A DNA stretch of 64,000 nt from Williamsia sterculiae. GTDB lineage: Bacteria > Actinomycetota > Actinomycetes > Mycobacteriales > Mycobacteriaceae. The stretch covers positions 62,001-126,000 of the forward strand of contig NZ_FTNT01000009.1 of NCBI RefSeq assembly GCF_900156495.1, written 5' to 3'. This document shows positions 49,719 through 58,020 of this stretch, piece by piece. Position numbers and translations under genes: made by a program. Numbering within the stretch: the first letter of the stretch is position 1; each line of letters begins with the position of its first letter. The notes under the pieces were generated by a model. It did not search any database. It saw only the letters and a program-made list of their open reading frames with translations, and was not told the DNA's origin.

Positions 49719-49755
49719 GCCCCACAGGGGGCTCAGCGCCCCACAGGGGGCTCAG
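49719..49755. repeat. Two perfect 18-base copies of a self-complementary unit
   Basis: GCCCCACAGGGGGCTCAG occurs at 49719-49736 and 49738-49755, a period of 19. Within each copy GCCCC pairs with GGGGC around a short loop, so two hairpins lie side by side between the lipase stop and the glycosyltransferase start. A terminator for the lipase transcript or a dispersed intergenic repeat are the likely explanations. Confidence 0.65.
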
Positions 49756-49787
49756 GTGGTCGGTCGGCAGCGTGTGATTCGTACGCG

Positions 49788-50717
49788 CTAACCGCAGACC
49801 CGGGGGTGTCGTACACGGTAGGACGGATCCAACGCGTTCAGGGTGGCCCAGATGGCGTTCGGGTTGCTGGTCATGCCCATGTGGTCTACCTCTAGGCCGG
49901 GACAGCCGCTCTGGATCCACTGGTTGTGCACCACAGCGCCGGGACCTGCGGTGAGGAAGGTGCTGGCCGGTGGGGTCACGACGGTGTCGTCCCGGGTACC
50001 GAGGGCCGTGTAGACCACGCCGGGCAGGGTGTCGCCGCCGTCGTTGAGTTGGCGGAGGAACGGAGATCCGGCCATTTGCTGGACGAAGGACGGGCCGACG
50101 GTGGTGGATGCGAGCCGAACCACGGGGATGCCGATCAGCTGGGCCATGGCGCCCATCTGTTGCTTGCTGTCATAGCTGGTGCCGTGATTGGTCCCCGACA
50201 GACTCACCAGATTCTTGACCACGTTGCGCTCGGGGTGGGCGGGGTTCGCACCGCCGTTGAACTTGAGGTACTGGCGCGCCACCAGCGCACCCTGTGAGTG
50301 TCCGACCAGGTCGACCTGGGATGCCCCGGTGGACGTGCGGATCGTCGTCACGAAGGCGGCGAGGGTCCGGGCCGATGCCCGGATGTCGTCGCCGCCCAGG
50401 AACCCGAGCAGGTTCTCGGTCGACCCGGGTCGGCGACCACCGAAGTCCTGGGCATATACGCAGTATCCCTCGGCCTGCAGGGCTGCCGACATCTTCTCCC
50501 ACGTGGCGACGGCGCCGCTCCAGGTGCCGTGGATCAGGATCACCGGGCGGGGATGGGCGGCGCTGGGCCGACATCCCAGGTTGTTCGCCCCGGGGAGGTT
50601 GGCGGGCGCGGCCGATGCCTCGCCACCGCCCACCGCGCCGACACCGAGAACGGACGCCGCCGAGATCGCCACTGCGATCGCGGCTGTGCGAACCCAGGGC
50701 TTTCCCCGTGGACGCAT
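49788..50717 (-). CDS. Secreted lipase/esterase, alpha/beta-hydrolase (Lipase_2 type)
   Basis: 309 residues. A signal peptide is clear: RPRGKPWVR, a hydrophobic stretch (about residues 10-30) and a cleavage region ASAAPA near residue 36. The mature enzyme has the oxyanion strand PVILIHGTWSG, the nucleophile elbow GHSQG, an acidic residue in GTRDDTVV and the His in VDHMGM, i.e. a full catalytic triad in the order of class 2 actinobacterial lipases. The pair of Cys at GCRPS and YCVY and those at SGCPG and RVCG suggest disulfide bonds. It acts outside the cell on esters of unknown chain length. It is a single-gene unit; an inverted repeat lies about 90 bases upstream of its start. Confidence 0.88.
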   Translation of the reverse strand: MRPRGKPWVRTAAIAVAISAASVLGVGAVGGGEASAAPANLPGANNLGCRPSAAHPRPVILIHGTWSGAVATWEKMSAALQAEGYCVYAQDFGGRRPGSTENLLGFLGGDDIRASARTLAAFVTTIRTSTGASQVDLVGHSQGALVARQYLKFNGGANPAHPERNVVKNLVSLSGTNHGTSYDSKQQMGAMAQLIGIPVVRLASTTVGPSFVQQMAGSPFLRQLNDGGDTLPGVVYTALGTRDDTVVTPPASTFLTAGPGAVVHNQWIQSGCPGLEVDHMGMTSNPNAIWATLNALDPSYRVRHPRVCG

Positions 50718-50807
50718 GGTTCACTCCCTTCGCGCTGCCCGGTCGCGGCCGCGTCGACACAGGCACCCCTCCGGCAACCCTGTTGCAGAAGTCTACTTCT
50801 GTGTCGC

Positions 50808-50833
50808 ATGTGACTCGTGGGATCGTGTCACAT
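50808..50833. promoter_or_regulatory. Inverted repeat upstream of the lipase gene
   Basis: ATGTGAC (50808-50814) and GTCACAT (50827-50833) are perfect inverted copies 12 bases apart. They lie 91-116 bases before the lipase start in a 315-base gap (50718-51032) that otherwise shows only a short AGAAG/CTTCT palindrome near 50790. Each half resembles a CRP half-site but the spacing is wrong for CRP, so a different regulator is more likely. Confidence 0.35.
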
Positions 50834-51032
50834 TCGTTGTCGACCACAATTCCGCGCCGACGCAATCTCCGCCGGAGCGTTTCCTTACTCGATACAGGGA
50901 GTACCTGTCAGGATCCCAATGGATCCACCCGGGCGTGACGGCTCTCACAACCACGCCGGGGCGACACGCCGTCACGCGGGCTGGACACGGGACGTCGAAC
51001 AGCCGACAGGCCGTCGGACGGCCGATCCTGAC

Positions 51033-51770
51033 TCAGCCGCGTCCGAACTCGGCCAGTACACCGGTATACCGCTTCGGCGGCGGCGTGCGGAATTCGCCAC
51101 TTGTCGTGCCGGTCCGTAATCCCAGGGCCGCCATGGACTGCAGCAGCAGGGTGCCCGCGGCGACCCCGTCGATGACCGGCGCGCCGATCTTGTCGGAGAT
51201 GGTCGCGGCGAGATCGGCCATGCCCGCGCAGCCCAGGACGATCGCGTCGGAACCGTCGGCGGCCAGGGCGTCGCGGCAGGCCTCGGTGAGGATGGCCGCG
51301 GTGTCGGGGTTGGTCTCCAACTCCAGCACCGGGATCTCGCAGGCGTGGAATCCGCGGCACCGGGCGGCCATGCCGTAGGTGGCGGCCAGATCCTCGGCGC
51401 GACCGATGGTCCGTGACAGCGTGGTGACCACCGAATAACCGCGGCCCAGCATCGTGGCGACATGCATGGCCGCCTCCGCGATCCCGATGACCGGAGCGAC
51501 GGCGATCTCGCGTGCCGCGTCGAGGCCGGGATCGCCGAAACAGGCGAGCAGATAACCGTCGGCGGGGTCGTCGGCCTCCATCTCCGTGATCACCCGCAAC
51601 AGCCCGGGCACCGCGAGGGCTTCGTCGTAGTGGCTCTCGATGGATGCCGGACCCATCGGGTTGGTGACCGCGACCACCTCGGTACCCGACGCGGCGACCG
51701 ACCGTGCCGCGTCGGCGATGGACTCGGTCATCGCCGACGCGGTGTTCGGGTTGATCACACAGATGCGCAT
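51033..51770 (-). CDS. Asp/Glu/hydantoin racemase family protein
   Basis: 245 residues from the ATG at 51770 (MRICVINPNT, the exact family opening); a longer upstream reading of the frame overlaps the permease gene and is rejected. Two catalytic Cys are present in the expected places: LLACFGDPGLDA and IVLGCAGMADL. The family inverts the alpha-carbon of hydantoins, aspartate, glutamate or allantoin by a two-base mechanism. It starts 13 bases after the stop of an NCS1 permease, a transporter family that carries hydantoins, allantoin and nucleobases, so a hydantoin-like substrate is the best guess. It is the last gene of the leftward cluster. Confidence 0.85.
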   Translation of the reverse strand: MRICVINPNTASAMTESIADAARSVAASGTEVVAVTNPMGPASIESHYDEALAVPGLLRVITEMEADDPADGYLLACFGDPGLDAAREIAVAPVIGIAEAAMHVATMLGRGYSVVTTLSRTIGRAEDLAATYGMAARCRGFHACEIPVLELETNPDTAAILTEACRDALAADGSDAIVLGCAGMADLAATISDKIGAPVIDGVAAGTLLLQSMAALGLRTGTTSGEFRTPPPKRYTGVLAEFGRG

Positions 51771-51783
51771 GGAGCCGAGAGTG

Positions 51784-53337
51784 TCAGGCCAGCGCCTTGG
51801 CGCGCGCGGCCGGGGTGCCGTAGACGAAACGGTCCGGGACGGTCCGCATCCCGCCCAGGTACACCACGCCACCGAGCGCGGCACCGATGAACCAGGTGAA
51901 ACTCGACGCGTAGGTGGTGCCCCAGATGACCACGGCGATCGGCGCCAGCGCCCCGATCACCACGGCGACAACAGCGACCGGATTCCAACCGTTGCGGTAG
52001 GCGTAGGTGCTCTCCGGGTCCATCGAGAACAGGTCGTCGACCATGATCTTCTGCTTCTTGACCAGATAGAAGTCGGCGATCAGGATGCCGAACAGCGGGC
52101 CGATGACCGCCCCGAGGATGTCGAGCGTGTAGTGGATGGCGTCGGCGTTGCTGTAGAGATTCCACGGGGTGATCAGCACCGAACCGACCGCGGCGATCAT
52201 GCCGCCGGTACGCCAGGTGATCTTGGTGGGCGCGACGTTGGAGAAGTCGAAAGCGGGTGAGACGAAGTTGGCGACGATGTTGATGCCGATGGTCGCGATG
52301 GCGAAGGTCAGCACACCCAGCACGGCGGCCGTGGTGTTGTCGATCTTGTCGACGATGTGCACCGGGTCGGTGATGATCTTGCCGCTGTCGTCCTTGCCGA
52401 TGACCGTCGCACCCGCCGAGACGGTGCACACCACCAACAGCGAGAAGAAGAGGAAGTTCACCGGCAGACCCCAGAAGTTGCCCTTCTTCACCTCGCCGAA
52501 CGAACTCGCATAGCGCGAGAAGTCACCGAAGTTGAGCATCGGCCCGGAGAAGTACGACACCACCAGAGCGACCGCGCTGATCATCGCGGTCACCGACTCC
52601 CAGCCGTGTTTGCCGGGACCCTCGGCGAGGTCGAACGAGACGTGGCTCCATCCGGCCTTGGCGATCAGATAGATCGCCAGGGCGAGCATGACCACATAGA
52701 CCGCGGGACCACAGAAATCGATGAACCGGCGGATGGTCTCCATCCCGTTCCAGAAGACGATCGCCTGCAGGATCCACATCAGGATGAAGCCGGCCCACCC
52801 CAGCAGCGACAGCCCGAGGAACCCGTACCGGCCGACGTCGTCGTATTGCGCCAGACTCGGCCAGAACTTCAGCGCGAGCAGTCCGAACGCCACCGAGGCG
52901 AGGTAGGTCTGGATGCCGTACCAGGCCACCGCGATCAGACCGCGGATGATCGCGGCGACGTTGGCGCCCTTGACCCCGAACGCAACCCGGGTGGTCACCG
53001 GGTAGGGGACACCCGCCTGCTGCGACGGCTTGGCCACCAGGTTGCAGAGGATGTTGACGCCGACGATGCCGATGATCAGCGCGACCAGCACCTGCCAGGC
53101 GGCGATGCCGAGAGCGAAGAGGCTGCCGGCGAACACGTAGCCACCGACGCTGTGGACGTCGGACATCCAGAAGGCGAAGATGTTGTACCAGGTCCAACTC
53201 TGCTTGCGCAGCGGTGCGAGATCCTCGTTGGTCAGGTTCTGGTGGTACCCGACCTTGATGACGCTCTCGCCGGCCGCATTGTTCTTGTTGGTCTCGATGA
53301 CACCGTGCGCGGCGTCCGACTGGGTGGTCTCGGTCAT
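51784..53337 (-). CDS. NCS1-family permease (nucleobase/hydantoin/allantoin type)
   Basis: 517 residues from the ATG at 53337, which has GGGAG about eight bases upstream; the longer frame upstream is a shadow. Twelve membrane segments follow a polar N-terminus of ~45 residues; the first contains the NCS1 hallmark NEDLAPLRKQSWTWYNIFAFW region (start NEDLAP, then WTWYNIFAFWMSDVHS), and later ones have the SQQAGVPYPV and GNFWGLPVNF loops typical of the family. NCS1 carriers import purines, pyrimidines, allantoin or hydantoins with Na+ or H+. The racemase directly after it points to a hydantoin- or allantoin-like compound. A 140-base gap with an AT-rich patch precedes it. Confidence 0.88.
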   Translation of the reverse strand: MTETTQSDAAHGVIETNKNNAAGESVIKVGYHQNLTNEDLAPLRKQSWTWYNIFAFWMSDVHSVGGYVFAGSLFALGIAAWQVLVALIIGIVGVNILCNLVAKPSQQAGVPYPVTTRVAFGVKGANVAAIIRGLIAVAWYGIQTYLASVAFGLLALKFWPSLAQYDDVGRYGFLGLSLLGWAGFILMWILQAIVFWNGMETIRRFIDFCGPAVYVVMLALAIYLIAKAGWSHVSFDLAEGPGKHGWESVTAMISAVALVVSYFSGPMLNFGDFSRYASSFGEVKKGNFWGLPVNFLFFSLLVVCTVSAGATVIGKDDSGKIITDPVHIVDKIDNTTAAVLGVLTFAIATIGINIVANFVSPAFDFSNVAPTKITWRTGGMIAAVGSVLITPWNLYSNADAIHYTLDILGAVIGPLFGILIADFYLVKKQKIMVDDLFSMDPESTYAYRNGWNPVAVVAVVIGALAPIAVVIWGTTYASSFTWFIGAALGGVVYLGGMRTVPDRFVYGTPAARAKALA

Positions 53338-53477
53338 GGGTGAACTCCCGGGGAATGGGCGACGCCGGTGTCCGGCTGTTGTAGAGCGGCCGGTGTCCGG
53401 CTTGGGGCAAATGTAGGCCCGCGTTGTTACCCGAGAATTACGCCGAACATATATTTTGGGCGGTTGCGCCGACCCGG
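53338..53477. promoter_or_regulatory. Promoter-containing gap before the NCS1 permease
   Basis: The 140 bases between the GntR-type regulator stop and the permease start include AACATATATTTT (53446-53457), by far the most AT-rich spot nearby. Read on the minus strand it could form a -10 region for the permease-racemase pair, and its near-palindromic form makes it a possible operator for the adjacent regulator. Confidence 0.4.
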
Positions 53478-54215
53478 TCATTCGTGCTCGGTGGACCGCT
53501 CTCCGTGCCGGTCGTCCCCGCGCCGGTTGTCGGTGCCCGCCCCGATGACCACCGACTCCAACCGCTCGTGGTGACGCCGGGCGGCGGCGACCAATGCCGC
53601 GGCGTCCCGCTCGGCCATCGCGGCGATCATCTTCTCGTGGTCGGCGTGGAGCTGTAACTGCATGGCCGTGGTGACGGTGCGCATCACCTGGAACGGCTCG
53701 GTGATGTTCCAGGTGGAGTCGAACATGGTCAGCAACCGGGGCATCGCGCACGGCGTGACCAGCGCGGTGTGGAACATCCGCGAATGGTGGTGATAGGCGA
53801 CGCGGTCGTCGGTGATCGTCGCCTCCTGCAGGGCCTGGTGTTCCCGGCGCGCCGCGGCGATGTCGGCGTCGGTCACCGCGGACACCGCCTGTGACAACGC
53901 CGCCTGTTCCAGAATCCCACGCACGAAATAGATCTCGCGGAGCTCATTGATGGTCAGGTCGGAGACGAAGTAGCCGCTGTTGACCCGGTGGGTCACCAGG
54001 CCCTCGCCGATCAACGTCTTGAGCGCCTCACGCACAGGAATGGGGCTGACCCCGAACACCCGCGCGACCTCCCCGACCGGGATCCCTGAGCCGGGCGCGG
54101 CGGTGCCGGCCAGGATCACCCGGCGCAGTTCCTCCAACACGTCGGTCTGGGCGCTGCCCGAGTGGGTGCCCGCCAACTGGCCCACGATCCCGTGACCGCG
54201 ACGATGGCCGGTCAC
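53478..54215 (-). CDS. GntR-family transcriptional regulator, FCD (FadR/VanR) subfamily
   Basis: 245 residues from the GTG at 54215, which overlaps the stop of the peptidase gene (GTGA); a longer start at 54290 would lie inside the peptidase. The N-terminal winged helix has the GntR pattern LRRVILAGTAAPGSGIPVGEVARVFGVSPIPVREAL (recognition helix SPIPVREALK), followed by EGLVTHRVNSGYFV. The C-terminal FCD domain is all-helical and contains the ligand/metal-site His residues in YHHHSRMFH and HADHEKM. It is embedded in the ligase-amidotransferase-peptidase-permease cluster and most likely controls it, with a carboxylate intermediate of that pathway as effector. Confidence 0.9.
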   Translation of the reverse strand: MTGHRRGHGIVGQLAGTHSGSAQTDVLEELRRVILAGTAAPGSGIPVGEVARVFGVSPIPVREALKTLIGEGLVTHRVNSGYFVSDLTINELREIYFVRGILEQAALSQAVSAVTDADIAAARREHQALQEATITDDRVAYHHHSRMFHTALVTPCAMPRLLTMFDSTWNITEPFQVMRTVTTAMQLQLHADHEKMIAAMAERDAAALVAAARRHHERLESVVIGAGTDNRRGDDRHGERSTEHE

Positions 54216-56149
54216 GGCCGGTCCTCCGTCCGTGCGATGGCGTCGGACCAGGCGACCGCCCGGCGGATCATGGTCTGCTGGTTCTCCCACCGGACGATCT
54301 CGTGCCCCTCGTCGGGAAACATCAACAGTTCCGCCCGACCACCCTGGGCGACCACCTGCTCGACCATCCGCTGCGATTCGCTGACCGGCACGTTGGTGTC
54401 GTGGGCTCCGTGGATCACCAGCAGCGGCGCCACGATCCGGTCGATGCGGTGGATGGGCGACAGGTCACGCAGGAGTTCGCGATCGGTGTCGGGGTGGCCG
54501 TACTTGGTGTACGCCGCGACCGCGATCCACGGTTCGGTGTTGCGGTAGAACGCCTCGAGGTCGCTCATCCCGCAGATCGCCACTCCACCGGCGAACAGCG
54601 TCGGGTGGAACGTCAGGCACGCGAGGGTCAGGTAACCGCCGTAGGACCGGCCCGCGCAGAACACCCGATCCGGGTCGGCGACGGCCTCGTCGACCAGGAA
54701 GTCGACACAGTCGGCGGCGTCGTCGATACCCGCGTAGCGGCCGTACCGGTCGTCGGCGTGACCGAAGAGCCTGCCGAACCCACCCGACCCGCGCACGTTC
54801 GCCGCGAACACGGTGTACCCGGCCGCGACGAGCCCGTTGACGAAGAAGTTGTACTCGGGCCGGGCCTGCGCCTCCGGGCCGCCGTGGAAGTACAGGAACG
54901 TCGGCGCCGGCCCCTCGGGGTTCGCGGTCGGCCGGTGCAGCCAGCCCGACAGCGGCATGCCGTCGCGGGCGGAGAACTCCACCTGTATCGGTTCGGGCCG
55001 GGCATCGGTCGGCACGGCCTCGTCGTCGACCGGGGTCACCCGACCCAGACGGGTCTGCACCAGATGTACTCGCGGCGGTGAGTCGGGGGACTGCACGGTC
55101 AACGTGATCAGCGACCCGGCGGCGCTGATGGACAGTTCCGACGCCACCGCACCGGGCAATTCGATCGGCCCGAGGTTGGTCTGGTCGGGCAACGACAGGA
55201 TCTCCAGTTCGGACCGCCCGTGGTTGTTCCACAACAACGCCACCGTGCTCTGGTCGTTGCTGACCGCGAACTCCTCGAGGTCGCAGTGCGTGCGCTCCGC
55301 CAGCACCTGGAAACGCACCCCACCACTGCTCACCTCCACACCGAGCAGGCGGGCGTACTTGGCGTCGAAGTCGCTGCGCACCAGAGCCTGCACGCTGTCG
55401 AGGTCGCGCAACTGTTGCAGATGCGGCGGCCGGGTGAACACCCGCGACGGGTGTGCGAACCCCTGGTCCAGGATGGCGCCGGCGTCGGTGGTCGCGCCGG
55501 GATCGTTGGGCAGCAGCTGGGTGACCCGGCCGCGCCGCGCCAACAGCATGTCGCGGTATCCGCGGGGACCCACCCGCAGCAGCGCGGCACCCTTCCACGA
55601 GTCCACCAGATGTCCACCGACCCGGGCGTCGAGGTCGATGGTCGCACCGGTCTTCGGGTTCACCTGCAGCGCGTGCGCGGTGCCGTCGGACTCGGTCGCG
55701 GTGATCAGCACCAGGTTCGCGTCCCAGCCGACCAACTCGACGGTGGCGTACGCGGTGCCGTCGGCCTGCACCGCGGCGATGCGGTAGGCGGTGTCGTCTT
55801 CCGCGTCGGTGGTGACCGCCCACACCTGATGGTGTTCACCGCCGCTGGGCGCGATCTCCACCGCCAGCCATCGACCGTTGGCCGAGTGCACCACGGTCCG
55901 CGCGGGCCCGGCCGCGGGGATCCGCACCCATCGCATGGGGCCGACCCCGGTCTTGCGGGACAGTGACCGCTGAGCCGCCCGCGGATATCCCGTGCCGTCG
56001 TCGACGATGTAGGCGAACGCGGAGTTGTCGGGCGATACCGAGGATCCGTAGGAACGCCAGGTCGGCGGTGCGTCCCCCGACCGGGCGTCACCGTCGGCGG
56101 CAGCGGCCGCGAGGTCGACGGATGCGCGGCCGGCGGCTGCGCCGGTCAC
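54212..56149 (-). CDS. S9-family serine peptidase (prolyl oligopeptidase / acylaminoacyl type)
   Basis: 645 residues from the GTG at 56149 that overlaps the amidotransferase stop (GTGA); ATG 56203 is an in-frame alternative with a 58-base overlap. The first ~380 residues make the beta-propeller that limits access to small peptides; the last ~260 are the alpha/beta-hydrolase domain with TFLYFHGGPEAQ, the nucleophile motif GRSYGGY, the Asp in HGAHDTNVPVSES and the His in PDEGHEI, so the triad is complete. No signal peptide: cytoplasmic. Enzymes of this family cleave short or N-blocked peptides. Between an amidotransferase and a regulator, it probably breaks down or trims the dipeptide made by the cluster. 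Confidence 0.88.
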   Translation of the reverse strand: MTGAAAGRASVDLAAAAADGDARSGDAPPTWRSYGSSVSPDNSAFAYIVDDGTGYPRAAQRSLSRKTGVGPMRWVRIPAAGPARTVVHSANGRWLAVEIAPSGGEHHQVWAVTTDAEDDTAYRIAAVQADGTAYATVELVGWDANLVLITATESDGTAHALQVNPKTGATIDLDARVGGHLVDSWKGAALLRVGPRGYRDMLLARRGRVTQLLPNDPGATTDAGAILDQGFAHPSRVFTRPPHLQQLRDLDSVQALVRSDFDAKYARLLGVEVSSGGVRFQVLAERTHCDLEEFAVSNDQSTVALLWNNHGRSELEILSLPDQTNLGPIELPGAVASELSISAAGSLITLTVQSPDSPPRVHLVQTRLGRVTPVDDEAVPTDARPEPIQVEFSARDGMPLSGWLHRPTANPEGPAPTFLYFHGGPEAQARPEYNFFVNGLVAAGYTVFAANVRGSGGFGRLFGHADDRYGRYAGIDDAADCVDFLVDEAVADPDRVFCAGRSYGGYLTLACLTFHPTLFAGGVAICGMSDLEAFYRNTEPWIAVAAYTKYGHPDTDRELLRDLSPIHRIDRIVAPLLVIHGAHDTNVPVSESQRMVEQVVAQGGRAELLMFPDEGHEIVRWENQQTMIRRAVAWSDAIARTEDRP

Positions 56150-57936
56150 GATCCGTTCGAGTCCATCGTCTGTAGCCACATCTCCAGCATCGCAACCTGC
56201 CACAGCGCATTGGACCCGAGGGTGGTGCGGATGCCGTTCGGATCGGCCATCAGCTCGGCCACCGCGTCGTCGGCGTACAACGCGCGGTCCTTGGCCGATC
56301 GCGAGGCCAGGGTGTCGGCGACCAGGTCGAACACCTCGCCCTCGAGGTGCCGGATCCCCGGCACCGGGAAGTGCCCCTTGGTGCGGTCGATGACCGCGGA
56401 CGGCAGCAGCGATCGACTGGCCTCCTTGAGCACACCCTTGCCGCCGTGTGCGAGCTTGAGCTCCGGCGGGCAGGTCGCGGCGAGTTCCACGAACTCGTGG
56501 TCGAGGAACGGCACCCGCGCCTCCAGCCCCCAGGCCATCGTCATGGTGTCGACCCGCTTCACCGGGTCGTCGACCAGCATGATCGTGGTGTCCAGTCGCA
56601 GTGCCGCGTCCACCGCACTGTCGGCGCCCGGGGCGGACTGATGCGCGGACGCGAACTCCCAGCTCGGATCGTGGTCGAGGCGGTAGTCGGGCGTCAGCAG
56701 CCGGTTGACGTCGTCGTGCCCGCGGTCGAAGAACACCCGTGCGTACGCCTGGGTCGTCTCCGGTCGCGGCACCCCGGCCAGCGGCGGGTACCAGTCGTAG
56801 CCGCCGAGGATCTCGTCGGCGCCCTGCCCGGACTGCACCACCTTGATGCTCTTGCTGACCTCCTGGCTGAGCAGATAGAAGGCCACGCAGTCGTGGCTGA
56901 CCATGGGTTCGCTCATCGCGGCGATCGTGTCGCCGATCGCGGGCAGCAGGCGGTCGGTGCCGATGTGGATCTTGTGGTGGTCGGTACCGAAAGTGTCGGC
57001 GACGAGATCGGAATATGCGTACTCGTCACCGGATTCGCCACCCGCGGAGTCGAATCCGATGCTGAACGTGGCCAGGTCGGACTGCCCCTGCTCGGCCAGC
57101 AGGGCGACCACCAGCGACGAGTCGATCCCCCCGGACAGCAGCACCCCGACCGGGACGTCGGCGACCATCCGTCGGCGGACCGCGGTGCGCAGCGACTCCA
57201 TCAGCGCTGCCTGCCACTGCCGCGCATCCCAGTCCACGCGGTCCCGGTCGGGGGCGAACATCGGTGTCCAGTAGGTGCGTTCGGTGCTGCGGCCGTCGGG
57301 CTGGATCACCTTCACCGTGGCGGGCGGCAGTTTGCGGATGCCGTTGTAGATGGTGTGCGGCGCCGGGACCACCGAGTGGAAGGTCAGGTAGTGGTGCAGG
57401 GCCACCCGGTCGATGGAGGTGTCGACGTCACCACCCGCCAACAACGCGGGGATCGACGACGCGAATCGCAGCCTGCCGGGGGTCGCGGCCAGGTAGAGCG
57501 GTTTGATGCCCAATCGGTCGCGGGCCAACACGGTCACCCCGGTGTCGGTGTCGGTGATCGCGAACGCGAACATGCCGATCAGATGGTCGACACAATCGGG
57601 TCCCCAGGCGTGGAACGCCTTGATGATCACCTCGCTGTCGGCGTGTGAGAAGAAGCGATAACCCTTGGCCTGCAACTCGGTCCGGAGCTGTTCGTAGTTG
57701 TAGATGCAGCCGTTGAACACCAGCGACAGTGCCAGTTCGGCATCGATCATGGGCTGCGCACCGCGCTCGGAGAGGTCGATGATCCGTAATCGTCGGTGTC
57801 CCAACGCGACCCGACCGTGCGCGACGACGCCGGCTCCGTCGGGTCCGCGACGGTCCATCGTCGCGGTCATCGCGGCGACCGCGGCCACGTCGGGGGTGGC
57901 GGTGTCGAACCGGATCTCACCGCAGATGCCGCACAT
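56146..57936 (-). CDS. AsnB-family amidotransferase, N-acetylglutaminylglutamine amide synthase-like
   Basis: 596 residues. The N-terminal Ntn glutaminase domain starts MCGICGEIRF with the catalytic Cys at position 2; the C-terminal synthetase domain has the ATP pyrophosphatase loop LSGGIDSS (268-274) and VVQSGQGADEILGGYDW. Stretches such as FHSVVPAPHTIYNGIRKLPPATV and SEPMVSHDCVAFYLLSQEV fit the amidotransferase of the N-acetylglutaminylglutamine amide (NAGGN) osmoprotectant trio better than housekeeping asparagine synthetase. The enzyme turns a carboxylate into a carboxamide using glutamine and ATP. AGGAG lies six bases before the start. It follows the fused ligase by 84 bases and overlaps the peptidase, an arrangement parallel to the NAGGN trio though its partners differ. 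Confidence 0.85.
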   Translation of the reverse strand: MCGICGEIRFDTATPDVAAVAAMTATMDRRGPDGAGVVAHGRVALGHRRLRIIDLSERGAQPMIDAELALSLVFNGCIYNYEQLRTELQAKGYRFFSHADSEVIIKAFHAWGPDCVDHLIGMFAFAITDTDTGVTVLARDRLGIKPLYLAATPGRLRFASSIPALLAGGDVDTSIDRVALHHYLTFHSVVPAPHTIYNGIRKLPPATVKVIQPDGRSTERTYWTPMFAPDRDRVDWDARQWQAALMESLRTAVRRRMVADVPVGVLLSGGIDSSLVVALLAEQGQSDLATFSIGFDSAGGESGDEYAYSDLVADTFGTDHHKIHIGTDRLLPAIGDTIAAMSEPMVSHDCVAFYLLSQEVSKSIKVVQSGQGADEILGGYDWYPPLAGVPRPETTQAYARVFFDRGHDDVNRLLTPDYRLDHDPSWEFASAHQSAPGADSAVDAALRLDTTIMLVDDPVKRVDTMTMAWGLEARVPFLDHEFVELAATCPPELKLAHGGKGVLKEASRSLLPSAVIDRTKGHFPVPGIRHLEGEVFDLVADTLASRSAKDRALYADDAVAELMADPNGIRTTLGSNALWQVAMLEMWLQTMDSNGS

Positions 57937-58020
57937 GGAGGTCTCCTGGTGTTCGGGTGGTGTACGAGGGCGGTGGGCGTGGCCCGGGCATGGGCTCTGG
58001 CGGTGGCGATGCTGCTGCGG

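Noticed and set aside
53338-53751. N-terminal extension of the NCS1 permease by 138 codons
   Set aside because: It overlaps the GntR-type regulator gene; the ATG at 53337 has a good ribosome site and gives the normal family length.
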